From the NCBI RefSeq assembly GCF_019800885.1, contig NZ_JAHVKE010000003.1, forward strand, positions 62,001 to 126,000: a stretch of DNA of 64,000 bases, read 5' to 3'. This stretch comes from Maritalea mobilis. GTDB lineage: Bacteria; Pseudomonadota; Alphaproteobacteria; Rhodobacterales; Rhodobacteraceae. The notes below the pieces were generated by a model. That model ran no database searches. It was not told where the DNA came from and was given only the letters and a program-made list of their open reading frames with translations. Below, in pieces: positions 9,188 through 18,787 of this stretch (positions are counted from its first letter, which is position 1; each line of letters opens with the position of its first letter). The position numbers were made by a program, and so were the translations under genes.

Positions 9188-9976
9188 ATGCCGGCCGAGC
9201 TGTCGCCCATCGACAAGGCAAAATACGTATCCGCCCGCCGCGCCGTGGAATTCGTCGAGGACGGGATGCGGGTCGGCCTCGGGACCGGGTCGACCGCCGC
9301 CTGGATGGTGCGCTGCCTGGGCGAGATGGTCCGCGAAGAGGGGATGATGGTCACCGGGGTCGCGACCTCGAAGCGCACGGCGGACCTCGCGCGCGAGGTG
9401 GGCATCACCGTCAAGACGCTGGACGAGGTGCGCTGGCTCGACCTGACCATCGACGGCGCGGATGAGTTCGACCCCAACCTCAACCTTATCAAGGGCGGGG
9501 GGGGCGCGCTCTTGCATGAAAAGATCGTGGCGACGGCCAGCGACCAGATGGTGGTGATCGCGGACCTGTCGAAAGAAGTGGATCGCCTCGGCACCTTCCC
9601 GCTTCCGGTCGAGGTCATCCCGTTCGGCTGGCAGACGACCAAGGCGCTGGTCGAAGAGATGCTGTCCAATGTCGAGGTTCTGGGCCGCTCGGCCAGCCTG
9701 CGCCTCAACGGGTCCGAGCCGTTCCGCACGGACGAGGGCAACTATATCCTCGACCTGCACCTGCGCCGCATCTCCAATCCCGCGCAGCTCAGCCTCGTGC
9801 TGAACCAGATCCCGGGCGTGGTCGAGAACGGGCTGTTCCTCGACATCTGCGACATCCTGGTGATCGGCAATGCCGACGGCACCGTCGAGGTGCGCGACAT
9901 CAACAACGGCACCGTCGAGCATGAGCGCGTCGACCTTGTCGACAGCGAGAACCTGTTTGCCGACAGCGACGAGTGA
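9188..9976 (+). CDS. rpiA: ribose-5-phosphate isomerase A
   Basis: Interconverts ribose 5-phosphate and ribulose 5-phosphate in the pentose phosphate pathway. The 262-residue protein shows GLGTGSTAAWMVR (phosphate-binding loop), the catalytic-region motif TIDGADEFDPNLNLIKGGGG and the following LLHEKIVA, all diagnostic of RpiA rather than RpiB. It is 74 bases downstream of thiN and possibly co-transcribed. The next gene converges on it. Confidence 0.97.
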   Translation: MPAELSPIDKAKYVSARRAVEFVEDGMRVGLGTGSTAAWMVRCLGEMVREEGMMVTGVATSKRTADLAREVGITVKTLDEVRWLDLTIDGADEFDPNLNLIKGGGGALLHEKIVATASDQMVVIADLSKEVDRLGTFPLPVEVIPFGWQTTKALVEEMLSNVEVLGRSASLRLNGSEPFRTDEGNYILDLHLRRISNPAQLSLVLNQIPGVVENGLFLDICDILVIGNADGTVEVRDINNGTVEHERVDLVDSENLFADSDE

Positions 9977-10011
9977 TCACGCCGGGTCGGACTCGATCCA
10001 AGCGGCGGATG

Positions 10012-10455
10012 TCAAGGCGTGTTCATGTTGAACGCATCGCGAAAGATGCGCCATGTGCCATCGTCCTGACGTCGAAAGATGGTCAGGAACTTTCCGTCGA
10101 CGGTGTCCGCCACGGTGAAGTTGCCACTGGAGAACGCCCAATCGCCGATCACCACGACCTCGTCCGCTACAATCTCCATCGAGGGAGGTTGGGACGCCGC
10201 GAACGCCTCGGGGATCCCCTGCGAGAAAGTGGCGTAATCCAAGGCGGGGCTGCCCGGTGGCAGTCGGATACCATCGGTATCCCACAGGCTGAGCCATGTT
10301 TCGGCATCGCCGGCCACGCGAGCGGCGCTGTACGTCGACCAGATCTCAAGGATGGCAGCCTCGTCAGCAGCGGTGTCGGCGTTGGCCGGGACCGGCATGA
10401 CGCTTGCCGTTGCCAATGCCAAGACGGCCAGTGTCTCTTTGAATCGAAAAGCCAT
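10012..10455 (-). CDS. secreted SnoaL-like / nuclear-transport-factor-2-fold protein
   Basis: A 147-residue protein with a signal peptide (residues 1 to about 26, with hydrophobic core LAVLALATASVMPVPANA). It is followed by an NTF2/SnoaL-like domain of the DUF4440 kind, recognised by the pattern ILEIWSTYSAARVAGDAETW, then LWDTDGIRLPPG and DGTWRIFRDAFN. These folds serve as isomerases, hydrolases or plain binding domains, so the substrate cannot be read from sequence. The start at 10455 is supported by a GGAGGATCAC ribosome-binding site. It stands alone between rpiA and gor. Confidence 0.75.
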   Translation of the reverse strand: MAFRFKETLAVLALATASVMPVPANADTAADEAAILEIWSTYSAARVAGDAETWLSLWDTDGIRLPPGSPALDYATFSQGIPEAFAASQPPSMEIVADEVVVIGDWAFSSGNFTVADTVDGKFLTIFRRQDDGTWRIFRDAFNMNTP

Positions 10456-10677
10456 GTGATCCTCCCCATCATTTTGGCGAAGACCGGAGTCTACACAAAC
10501 AGCCCCGGCGCGCGCTGACATGCGTCAATGCAACCGTCCAGACAGCCCATGCGCCCTGAGTCGCTGCCAGGCACGACCTGCGCTGGATCGCCCCGTCGGG
10601 CGGATCTCGATTCTGGTAATCCAGATGCCTCTGTGTGATACACCGATCCGCGTCGACAAGTGAGCGAGGATGAAGCT

Positions 10678-12144
10678 GTGAGCCAATTCGACTATGACCT
10701 GTTCGTGATCGGTGGCGGCTCGGGTGGGGTGCGCGCGGCGCGCGTTGCGGCGGCCGAGGGCGCCAAGGTGGCGCTGGCCGAGGAAAGCCGCATGGGCGGC
10801 ACCTGTGTCATCCGTGGCTGCGTGCCGAAAAAGCTCATGGTTTTCGCCTCCGGCTACCGCGAAAGCTTTGCCGATGCCCGCGCCTACGGCTGGGATGTCG
10901 AGGATGGCGTGTTCCAGTGGGACAAGTTCCAGCCCCAGCTGCACAAGGAACTGGACCGGCTGGAAGGTGTCTATCGCCACCTGCTCGACAATTCCGGCGT
11001 CGAGGTGTTCGACAGCCGCGCCGCCCTGGACGATCCGCACACCGTGCGCCTCGCCGATGGCGTCACCAAGACCGCCAAGCATATCCTGATTGCCACCGGC
11101 GGTCGGCCCGTGCGGCCTGATTTCCCCTGTGCCGACCTGGGAATCGTGTCGGACGATATTTTCGACCTGCCGGAATTGCCCAAATCCATCCTGATCGTGG
11201 GCGGCGGCTACATCGCCTGCGAATTCGCCTGCATCCTTTCGGGCATGGGCGTCGAGGTCACGCAGTTCTACCGCGGCGCGCAGATCCTGCGCGGCTTCGA
11301 CGAGGAAGCGCGCGGCCTGATCGCCGAGATGATGCGCGAGCACGGGATCGACCTGCATGTCGGCACCAACATCGTCGACATGGCCCCGGCCTCGGAACGC
11401 CCCGACCCGGACGAGGAAAACCAGGCGGGCATGGGCGCCGATGTGCACCAGATGACCGCGCTGCAAACCGATGCGAGCGGCGGCAAGGCTTCGGCCCAAG
11501 GCGGGCCGCTCTGGGTGAAATCCACCAACGGGCACGAGGGCGTGTTCGACCATGTGCTCTTCGCCACCGGTCGCCGCCCCAACACGGACAACATGGGCCT
11601 TGAAGAGGCAGGCGTGAAACTCGGCCGCAATGGCGAGGTCATCGTCGACGAGTTCTCGCAAACGGCGGTGCCCTCGATCTACGCGATCGGCGATGCGACC
11701 GACCGCGTCAACCTGACGCCCGTGGCGATCCGCGAGGGCATGGCCTTCGTCGAGACGGTGTTCAAGGGCAACCCGACGCCGGTCGATCATGACCTGATCC
11801 CCTCCGCGGTCTTCACCCAGCCCGAGTTCGGCACCGTGGGTCTGACCGAGGAACAGGCGCGCGAAAATCACGAGATCGAGGTCTATTGCACCTCGTTCCG
11901 CCCGATGCAGACGGCCTTTGCGGGCAAGCCGGGGCGCGTTCTGATGAAGCTGATCGTGGATCGCGGCGACCGCAAGGTCCTGGGCTGTCATATCGTCGCG
12001 CCGAACGCGGGCGAAATGATCCAGATGGCCGGCATCGCGGTGAAGATGGGCGCCACAAAAGAGGATTTCGACCGCACGGTCGCGGTGCACCCGACAATGG
12101 CCGAGGAACTGGTGACGATGAAAACGCCCGTGCGCACGGTCTGA
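10678..12144 (+). CDS. gor: glutathione-disulfide reductase with an internal insertion
   Basis: An FAD- and NADPH-dependent flavoprotein that keeps glutathione reduced in the cytosol. The 488-residue protein has the FAD loop GGGSGGVRAARVAA and the redox disulfide Cys43/Cys48 in GGTCVIRGCVPKK. It also has the NADPH-binding IVGGGYIACEFA, the second FAD motif IYAIGDATDR and the C-terminal active-site HPTMAEELVTM. GTG at 10678 was preferred to GTG 10660 because of a GAGGA motif about 9 bases ahead and family N-termini. Residues of about 236-278 (SERPDPDEENQAG onward) form a hydrophilic insertion not usual in the roughly 450-residue bacterial enzyme. Confidence 0.93.
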   Translation: MSQFDYDLFVIGGGSGGVRAARVAAAEGAKVALAEESRMGGTCVIRGCVPKKLMVFASGYRESFADARAYGWDVEDGVFQWDKFQPQLHKELDRLEGVYRHLLDNSGVEVFDSRAALDDPHTVRLADGVTKTAKHILIATGGRPVRPDFPCADLGIVSDDIFDLPELPKSILIVGGGYIACEFACILSGMGVEVTQFYRGAQILRGFDEEARGLIAEMMREHGIDLHVGTNIVDMAPASERPDPDEENQAGMGADVHQMTALQTDASGGKASAQGGPLWVKSTNGHEGVFDHVLFATGRRPNTDNMGLEEAGVKLGRNGEVIVDEFSQTAVPSIYAIGDATDRVNLTPVAIREGMAFVETVFKGNPTPVDHDLIPSAVFTQPEFGTVGLTEEQARENHEIEVYCTSFRPMQTAFAGKPGRVLMKLIVDRGDRKVLGCHIVAPNAGEMIQMAGIAVKMGATKEDFDRTVAVHPTMAEELVTMKTPVRTV

Positions 12145-12250
12145 CCAAGCTTGATTTTGCGGCGAAAACGCACAGCTTCCGATGCAATCGCGGTCGCAAG
12201 GCCCATATTGAACATCAAACGACACTCAATGTGTGAGGGAACGACAATCT

Positions 12251-13420
12251 ATGGCTGGCAATAGTGGCGGCCCCTGGGGCGGCGGAGGCGGCTCAGGCGG
12301 TGGAAATCGCGGAAACAACAACGGGGGTGGGCGTGACGAAGGCCCACGCCGCCCGAGCGGCGGTGACCAGCAGATCCCCGAGATCGACGAGATTGTCCGC
12401 AGGGGGCAGGAACAGCTGCGCGTCCTGATGGGCGGTCGCGGCGGCGGCGGGCGTGGCCCGGGCGGTGGCGGCACTGGCCCTGCGCCGCGCACGCTTTGGG
12501 CCATCGGTGGCCTTCTCGTCGTCGGCCTCTGGCTATTCCAGTCCTTCTACACGGTCCGGCCCGAAGAACAGTCGGTCGAGCTTTTCCTGGGCGAGTATTC
12601 GTCCACCGGCGGCCCGGGCCTCAACTTCGCGCCCTGGCCGCTCGTGACCGCCGAGGTTCTGGCGGTGACGCGGGAAAACACCGTCACCATCGGCGCCAAC
12701 CGTCCCGGCGCGTCCGATGATGGTCTGATGCTGACCACCGACGAAAACATCGTCGATATCGACTTCGAAGTGGTGTGGAACATCAACGATCCGGCGCTGT
12801 ACCTCTTCAACCTGCGCGACCCCGAGGCGACGATCCGCGCCGTGTCCGAGGCCGCCATGCGCGAAGTGATCTCGCAGTCGCAGCTGGCCCCGATCCTGAA
12901 CCGTGATCGTGGCCTAATTGCCGACCGCGTTCAGCAGTTGATCCAGACGACGCTGGACAGCTATGACTCGGGCGTGAACATCGTGCGTCTGAACCTCGAC
13001 CGCGCCGACCCGCCCGCCGAGGTGATCGACGCCTTCCGCGAAGTTCAGGCCGCCGAACAGGAACGTGACCGACTGGAGCGTCAGGCCGACGCCTACGCCA
13101 ACCGCGTTCTCGCCGGGGCCCGTGGTGAAGCCGCCCAGCTTCTCGAAGAGGCCGAGGGCTACCGCGCGCAGGTTATCAACGAAGCCCAGGGTGAGGCCGC
13201 ACGCTTCCTCTCGGTTCTGGCGGAATACTCCAATGCCCCCGAGGTGACGCGCCGTCGTCTCTACCTCGAGACGATGGAGCGCGTTCTGGGCGATACCGAC
13301 CTCGTTATCCTCGACGACAACGGCTCGGGCGGTGGCTCCGGCGTGGTGCCCTACCTGCCTCTGAACGAGCTGCGCCGTTCGCAGCCTGACACCTCCACCG
13401 CAACGGGGAGCAGCAACTGA
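12251..13420 (+). CDS. hflK: HflK, membrane protease regulator
   Basis: An SPFH/band-7 protein that, with HflC, forms the large periplasm-facing complex around the FtsH protease and controls turnover of membrane proteins. The 389-residue protein has a Gly/Asn-rich cytosolic N-terminus (residues 1 to about 80), one transmembrane helix (about 82-102), then the band-7 domain starting FYTVRPEEQSVELF. A coiled-coil stretch rich in EAEGYRAQVINEAQGEAARF follows. ATG 12251 matches the usual MAGNSGGPWG start. The stop overlaps the hflC start. Confidence 0.96.
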   Translation: MAGNSGGPWGGGGGSGGGNRGNNNGGGRDEGPRRPSGGDQQIPEIDEIVRRGQEQLRVLMGGRGGGGRGPGGGGTGPAPRTLWAIGGLLVVGLWLFQSFYTVRPEEQSVELFLGEYSSTGGPGLNFAPWPLVTAEVLAVTRENTVTIGANRPGASDDGLMLTTDENIVDIDFEVVWNINDPALYLFNLRDPEATIRAVSEAAMREVISQSQLAPILNRDRGLIADRVQQLIQTTLDSYDSGVNIVRLNLDRADPPAEVIDAFREVQAAEQERDRLERQADAYANRVLAGARGEAAQLLEEAEGYRAQVINEAQGEAARFLSVLAEYSNAPEVTRRRLYLETMERVLGDTDLVILDDNGSGGGSGVVPYLPLNELRRSQPDTSTATGSSN

Positions 13421-14310
13421 TGAAACGTCTTGCCTATCTTGTGCCCGTTCTCGTTCTGGGCCTCGCGGTGCTGTCCAGCTCGATCTTCGTGGTCGATGAA
13501 CGCCAGCGCGCCCTTGTGCTGCAATTCGGCCAGATCCGCCAGGTGATCGAAGAGCCGGGCCTGAACTTCAAGGTCCCGTTCATTCAGGAAGTGGTCTATT
13601 ACGACGACCGCATCCTGTCGCTCGACACCGCCCCGATCGAGGTGACGCCGTCGGATGACCGTCGTCTCGTCGTGGACGCCTTCGCGCGCTACCGCATCAA
13701 CGACGTGGTGCAGTTCCGCCAGGCCGTCGGTGTCGGTGGCCTGCGGGCCGGCGAGGACCGTCTCGAGGGGATCATCAACCCGCAGATCCGGGCCGTGCTG
13801 GGTTCGGACGGCGTGACCTCGAACACCATCCTGTCGGATGAACGGGCCGCGCTGATGGAACAGATCACGGCACAGGCCCGCGCCCGCGCCGCCGTTCTGG
13901 GCCTCGAGGTGCTGGACGTTCGTTTGAAGCAGACGAACCTGCCGGCGCAGAACCTCGAAGCGACCTTCGCCCGGATGCGGGCCGAGCGTGAACGCGAAGC
14001 CACCGACGAGATCGCCCGTGGTAACGAAGCCGCGCAGCGGGTCCGCGCCCAGGCTGACCGGACCGTGGTCGAGCTGACCTCCGAAGCGCAGCGCGAGGCC
14101 GAGATCACCCGCGGTGAGGCGGACGCCGAACGCAACCGCATCTTCGCCGAAGCCTTCGGCCAGGACGCCGAGTTCTTCGAGTTCTACCGCTCGATGACCG
14201 CTTATGAACGCGCCTTGCGGAACAACACCACCATGGTGATCACGCCTGACAGCGAGTTCTTCGAATATCTCGGTGGGTCCGCCGGCGGCACGCCACCGGC
14301 AAACAGGTAA
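13420..14310 (+). CDS. hflC: HflC, membrane protease regulator
   Basis: Partner of HflK in the FtsH-modulating HflKC complex. The 296-residue protein begins with an N-terminal membrane anchor (residues 4-22). This is followed by the band-7 domain (IFVVDERQRALVLQFGQI at about 22-39) and a long helical region with repeated EREATDEIARGNEAAQRVRA. The start overlaps the hflK stop by one base (TGATG), so translation is probably coupled. Confidence 0.96.
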   Translation: MKRLAYLVPVLVLGLAVLSSSIFVVDERQRALVLQFGQIRQVIEEPGLNFKVPFIQEVVYYDDRILSLDTAPIEVTPSDDRRLVVDAFARYRINDVVQFRQAVGVGGLRAGEDRLEGIINPQIRAVLGSDGVTSNTILSDERAALMEQITAQARARAAVLGLEVLDVRLKQTNLPAQNLEATFARMRAEREREATDEIARGNEAAQRVRAQADRTVVELTSEAQREAEITRGEADAERNRIFAEAFGQDAEFFEFYRSMTAYERALRNNTTMVITPDSEFFEYLGGSAGGTPPANR

Positions 14311-14372
14311 CTTTCACCAGAGCGGGCGGCCAAGTGCCGCCCGTTCGGCTTTTGCAGACCGGCTTCGACACC

Positions 14373-14576
14373 ATGAGCGTGTTCCACATCCTGCTTCTCG
14401 GTTTCGGCACCGCGCTTGTCATCGAAGGTCTGATCTTTGCCTTCGCGCCCTCGCGATTGGACCAGATCCTGCGCATGTTCGCTGAAATACCCGTCGAGAC
14501 GCGCCGCCTGATCGGCCTTGTTGCCGTGGCCCTGGGGGCGGTTCTGGTCTCCTGGGCGGTGAGTGGCGGGCTTTGA
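14373..14576 (+). CDS. DUF2065 small membrane protein
   Basis: A 67-residue protein with two transmembrane helices (about residues 2-22 and 44-64), linked by the conserved FAPSRLDQILRMFAEIP loop. It matches DUF2065 (YjeT-like), which often follows hflC in proteobacteria. The function is unknown. Its position between hflKC and the periplasmic protease degP suggests a role near membrane quality control. Confidence 0.8.
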   Translation: MSVFHILLLGFGTALVIEGLIFAFAPSRLDQILRMFAEIPVETRRLIGLVAVALGAVLVSWAVSGGL

Positions 14577-14648
14577 TCCGCATCCCGATATTACGGTCGC
14601 GTCACGCGCATGTGACGGACCCTGGCAACCGCGCGAGGCTCGAAAAGG

Positions 14649-14677
14649 TTGATCCGGGCGCGGTCTGCGCAAATATG
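14649..14677 (+). promoter_or_regulatory. possible promoter of degP
   Basis: TTGATC (14649-14654) and AATATG (14672-14677) are separated by 17 bp, fitting a housekeeping-type promoter about 60 bp before the degP start. This is a pattern match by eye in a GC-rich gap, so it is tentative. A heat-shock or envelope-stress sigma site cannot be excluded. Confidence 0.3.
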
Positions 14678-14736
14678 AACACCAGCACTTGCAGCGATAT
14701 TGCCGCTGCCCATCCGGCTTGACAGGAGGGAAGTTC

Positions 14737-16290
14737 GTGACGATCCAACAGGCCCCGGTTGATTTTCAGCCGTCCCCAGACCGCCATTCCGAGACCCCGG
14801 CCCGCGCCGCCGTGGCCCGCATGACCCACCACGGCGCGATGACTTACCGGGCGATGATGACCGCGCTGATCGCAGCGCTGAGCATGCTGGCCCTCGTGAT
14901 TGCAACGACGGACGCGCGTGCTCAATCCGCACCGCCATCCTTTGCCGACCTCGTGGACGAGGTGGGCGATGCCGTGGTCAACATCACGACCTCGGCCATC
15001 GTTGCCGGCCGTCAGGGCGGCCCCGGCCCGATGCTGCCGGAGGGCAGCCCGCTCGACGATTTCTTCAACGACTTCCTTGACCGTCAGCAAGGCCCCGAGC
15101 AGCAACGCCGCCGGAGCCAGGCGCTCGGCTCGGGCTTCGTGATTTCCGAGGACGGGTTCATCGTCACCAACAACCACGTCATCGAAGGCGCCGACGAAAT
15201 CCTGATTGAGTTCCGCTCGGGGATGGAGCTTGAGGCGACCCTGATCGGCACCGACCCCAACACTGATATCGCCCTTCTGAAGGTCGAAGCGGACGACCCG
15301 CTGCCTTTCGTCACGCTGGGTGACAGCGAGGCGATGCGCGTGGGCGATTGGGTCATGGCCATGGGCAACCCGCTGGGCCAAGGCTTCTCGGTGTCGGTCG
15401 GCGTCGTGTCGGCCCGTGGCCGCGAACTGTCGGGTACCTATGACGACTACATCCAGACCGACGCCGCCATCAACCGCGGCAACTCGGGCGGTCCGCTGTT
15501 CAACATGGATGGCGACGTGATCGGCGTGAACACAGCGATCCTGTCGCCCACGGGCGGGTCCATCGGCATCGGCTTCGCCATGTCGTCGGACGTGGTCACG
15601 AACGTCGTCGCGCAACTGCGTGAGTTTGGCGAAACCCGCCGCGGCTGGCTTGGCGTCCGCATCCAGGACGTGACCGCCGATATCGCCGAAGGCCTCGGCC
15701 TCGAAGATGCACGCGGCGCCCTTGTCACCGACGTCCCCGAGGGGCCGGCCCGTGACGGCGGCATCGAGGTGGGCGATGTCATCATCTCCTTTGCCGGGGA
15801 AGAGATCGACGATACGCGCGAACTGGTCCGCGTCGTCGGCGACTCGGGCGTTGACGAAACCGTGCGCGTCGTCGTCCTTCGCGACGGGGAAACCCAGACC
15901 CTGCGCGTGACGCTCGGCCGTCGTGAAACCGCCGAAGGCATGGGGCCGTCGGGCAATGGCAACGCACCGGGCCCCGAGCAATCCTCGGGCGAGGTGCTGG
16001 GCCTGGTCGTCACGCCGCTGACCGACGAGATGCGCCAGCAACTGGATGCGCAGGGCGTGTCGGGCGGCTTGGTGATCGAACAGGTCGACCCGGCCTCGGA
16101 CGCCGCTGCGAAGGGCCTTCAGGTGGGCGACATCATCACCGAGGTCGCGCAGCAGCCGGTGCGCACCGCCGATGATTTCCGCGCGCGGATCGAAACCGCC
16201 ACCGAGGCAGGGCAGAAGTCGATCCTTCTGCTGATCCGCCGCGCCGGCAACCCGCGCTTCGTGGCGCTGAGCCTTGAAGAAGACGAATAA
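14737..16290 (+). CDS. degP: Do-family periplasmic serine protease (DegP/HtrA/MucD)
   Basis: A periplasmic trypsin-like protease and chaperone that removes misfolded envelope proteins. GTG at 14737 has a strong GGAGGG site 6 bases upstream; the 517-residue product has a long N-terminal region, then a signal or anchor segment at about residues 35-60. The protease domain carries the triad His (TNNHVIEGADEI), Asp (DPNTDIALLKVE) and Ser (INRGNSGGPLFNM). Two PDZ domains follow, with RRGWLGVRIQDVT starting the first and a second at the C-terminus. A strong intrinsic terminator follows. The gene sits directly behind hflKC and DUF2065, grouping two membrane/envelope proteolysis systems. Confidence 0.95.
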   Translation: MTIQQAPVDFQPSPDRHSETPARAAVARMTHHGAMTYRAMMTALIAALSMLALVIATTDARAQSAPPSFADLVDEVGDAVVNITTSAIVAGRQGGPGPMLPEGSPLDDFFNDFLDRQQGPEQQRRRSQALGSGFVISEDGFIVTNNHVIEGADEILIEFRSGMELEATLIGTDPNTDIALLKVEADDPLPFVTLGDSEAMRVGDWVMAMGNPLGQGFSVSVGVVSARGRELSGTYDDYIQTDAAINRGNSGGPLFNMDGDVIGVNTAILSPTGGSIGIGFAMSSDVVTNVVAQLREFGETRRGWLGVRIQDVTADIAEGLGLEDARGALVTDVPEGPARDGGIEVGDVIISFAGEEIDDTRELVRVVGDSGVDETVRVVVLRDGETQTLRVTLGRRETAEGMGPSGNGNAPGPEQSSGEVLGLVVTPLTDEMRQQLDAQGVSGGLVIEQVDPASDAAAKGLQVGDIITEVAQQPVRTADDFRARIETATEAGQKSILLLIRRAGNPRFVALSLEEDE

Positions 16291-16315
16291 GGCGCCCCGC
16301 CTTTCACAGACGAAA

Positions 16316-16344
16316 CCCCCGGCGCCGCGCGCCGGGGGTTTTTT
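16316..16344 (+). terminator. intrinsic terminator after degP
   Basis: CCCCCGGCG-CCGCG-CGCCGGGGG forms a 9-bp GC stem directly followed by six T residues (16339-16344). This is the clearest Rho-independent terminator in the window. It starts 26 bases after the degP stop. Confidence 0.92.
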
Positions 16345-16366
16345 CTTGCAGTAGTAGGGGGCGGGA

Positions 16367-16927
16367 TCAGCCGCCGTCGCCGCCCTGGGCCGCCAGCTCC
16401 GGGTCCCAGATGGCGATGCCAAGCTGCCGCGCGGCGGCCAGCGACAGGATTGGGCTGTCGAGCCCTTGTGGCCGCTGGTAGGCGCGGATCGCGCGGCGTG
16501 TGCGGGTGTCCATCTCGCCGTTGATCGGCCCGTGGTAATGGCCGCGCGCCTCCAGGGCGCGTTGCAGCGAGGCGATGAATTCCGGGTCGCGCTCGGCCTG
16601 GCAGGGGGTCTCGAACCACAGCTCGCGCCGTTCCTGAACGATGCGCTGCTGCGTTTCGGTCATGAAGATCGCGGGTTCGCGCACCGCGCCATCGGTCGAG
16701 ATCTGCGGCGGTTGCAGCATCACCTGTTCGGTCACGGTCTCGATCACGGCAGGCGTTACCTCGCGCCCGTAGCAGGCATTCGGGTCGGCATCGGGCGGAC
16801 CCATCCCGCGGGTCACCTGGATGTCGGTTTCCACCGGGTCGATCACGGCCGAGAACACCTCCTCCGTTGTCGGCGTGCAGGCCGACAGGCCGCCCCAAAG
16901 GGCCGCAAGAAGGATCGGGTATCGCAT
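16367..16927 (-). CDS. lipoprotein with a peptidoglycan-binding domain
   Basis: A 186-residue predicted lipoprotein. The signal peptide ends in the lipobox LSAC, placing the lipidated Cys at residue 17. The C-terminal third (EFIASLQRALEARGHYHGPI, then DTRTRRAIRAYQ) is a peptidoglycan-binding type 1 domain, so the protein likely links an envelope membrane to the cell wall. The middle is unannotated. It converges on degP and lies downstream of the dnaE2 remnant, with no clear operon partner. Confidence 0.8.
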   Translation of the reverse strand: MRYPILLAALWGGLSACTPTTEEVFSAVIDPVETDIQVTRGMGPPDADPNACYGREVTPAVIETVTEQVMLQPPQISTDGAVREPAIFMTETQQRIVQERRELWFETPCQAERDPEFIASLQRALEARGHYHGPINGEMDTRTRRAIRAYQRPQGLDSPILSLAAARQLGIAIWDPELAAQGGDGG

Positions 16928-17002
16928 GGGTCTGCTCTGACCTGCCGTTTATCGTTGCCCGCATCATAGCGCGTTTTGCCCCCTCGCGGAAGCGCCGTGC
17001 GC

Positions 17003-17828
<826 letters not shown>

Positions 17829-17839
17829 GGACCGCGCCG

Positions 17840-18685
17840 GTGGCGCCGCGCCTGCCGTTGCGGGCCTGTCGCGCGGGCGCCCGCGGCGCGGGGCTGGCCT
17901 TGGGCCTGTGGCTGGCAGGGGCAGGAGGCGCGCTTGCCTGCGATCAGCCGCCCTGGGTCGGCGTCGCGATGGAGGGCTCCGTCACGCAGGCCAGCGGCCC
18001 GCACGGACCCGTCGCCGCCTGGTTCGAAGACCCCACGACGCGCTACGCGCACGCCGTCCTTGGCGACGCGATCGAGGCGGGCACGCTGGCCGTGCAACTC
18101 GATGATGTCCCCGATTGCACCACGGCCCGGATCGTCCTGCCCGAGGCCGAGGTGTTCGAAGACCTCGCCCCGCGCCTGGCCGACCTGACCGGGGATGGCC
18201 GCCCCGAGATCATCGTGGTGCAAAGCCATGCCACCCAGGGCGCGCGCCTCTCCGTCTATGGCGTGGGCCCGAACGGCACGGATCTGACTCTTTATGCCGC
18301 CACGCCCCATATCGGGCGCGCAAACCGCTGGCTCGCACCGGTGGGTGTGGCCGATCTCGACGGGGACGGGACGCAGGACATCGCCTATGTCGACCGCCCG
18401 CATCTTGCCCGCACCCTGCGCGTCTGGCGCTTTACGCCCGATGGCGCGACCGGCGGCCGCCTGCAGGAGATCGCCAACCTGCCCGGCCTGTCGAACCACC
18501 GTATCGGCGAGGCCTTCATCACCGGGGGCATCCGCGACTGCGGCGCCGGCCCCGAGATCATCACCGCCGATGCGGGCTGGTCGCAGGTCATGGCCACGCG
18601 CCTGACGGAAGGTGCCCTGACCGCGCGCGCACTGGCGCCTTTCAGCCCCGAGGCCGTCGCGAACGCCCTTTCCTGCACGCCCTGA
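17840..18685 (+). CDS. exported FG-GAP/VCBS repeat protein
   Basis: A 281-residue protein with an N-terminal signal peptide (hydrophobic GAGLALGLWLAGAGGALA, cleavage before about residue 33). Two calcium-binding FG-GAP-type loops are visible, DLTGDGRPEII and DLDGDGTQDIAYVD, indicating a beta-propeller-like domain. The exact role is unknown. The GTG start at 17840 is supported by GAGGA 8 bases upstream and by the signal peptide that follows. It is 11 bases behind the ferredoxin gene and precedes aspS. Confidence 0.75.
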   Translation: MAPRLPLRACRAGARGAGLALGLWLAGAGGALACDQPPWVGVAMEGSVTQASGPHGPVAAWFEDPTTRYAHAVLGDAIEAGTLAVQLDDVPDCTTARIVLPEAEVFEDLAPRLADLTGDGRPEIIVVQSHATQGARLSVYGVGPNGTDLTLYAATPHIGRANRWLAPVGVADLDGDGTQDIAYVDRPHLARTLRVWRFTPDGATGGRLQEIANLPGLSNHRIGEAFITGGIRDCGAGPEIITADAGWSQVMATRLTEGALTARALAPFSPEAVANALSCTP

Positions 18686-18787
18686 CGCCTTGTCGGGGTT
18701 GACTTCGCCCGCCCCGCGCGGTGTATCGGCGCGACCCATGAGACGCGCCGGACGGCGCCGCAAAACCAAAGCCCAAAGGGACCGTAG

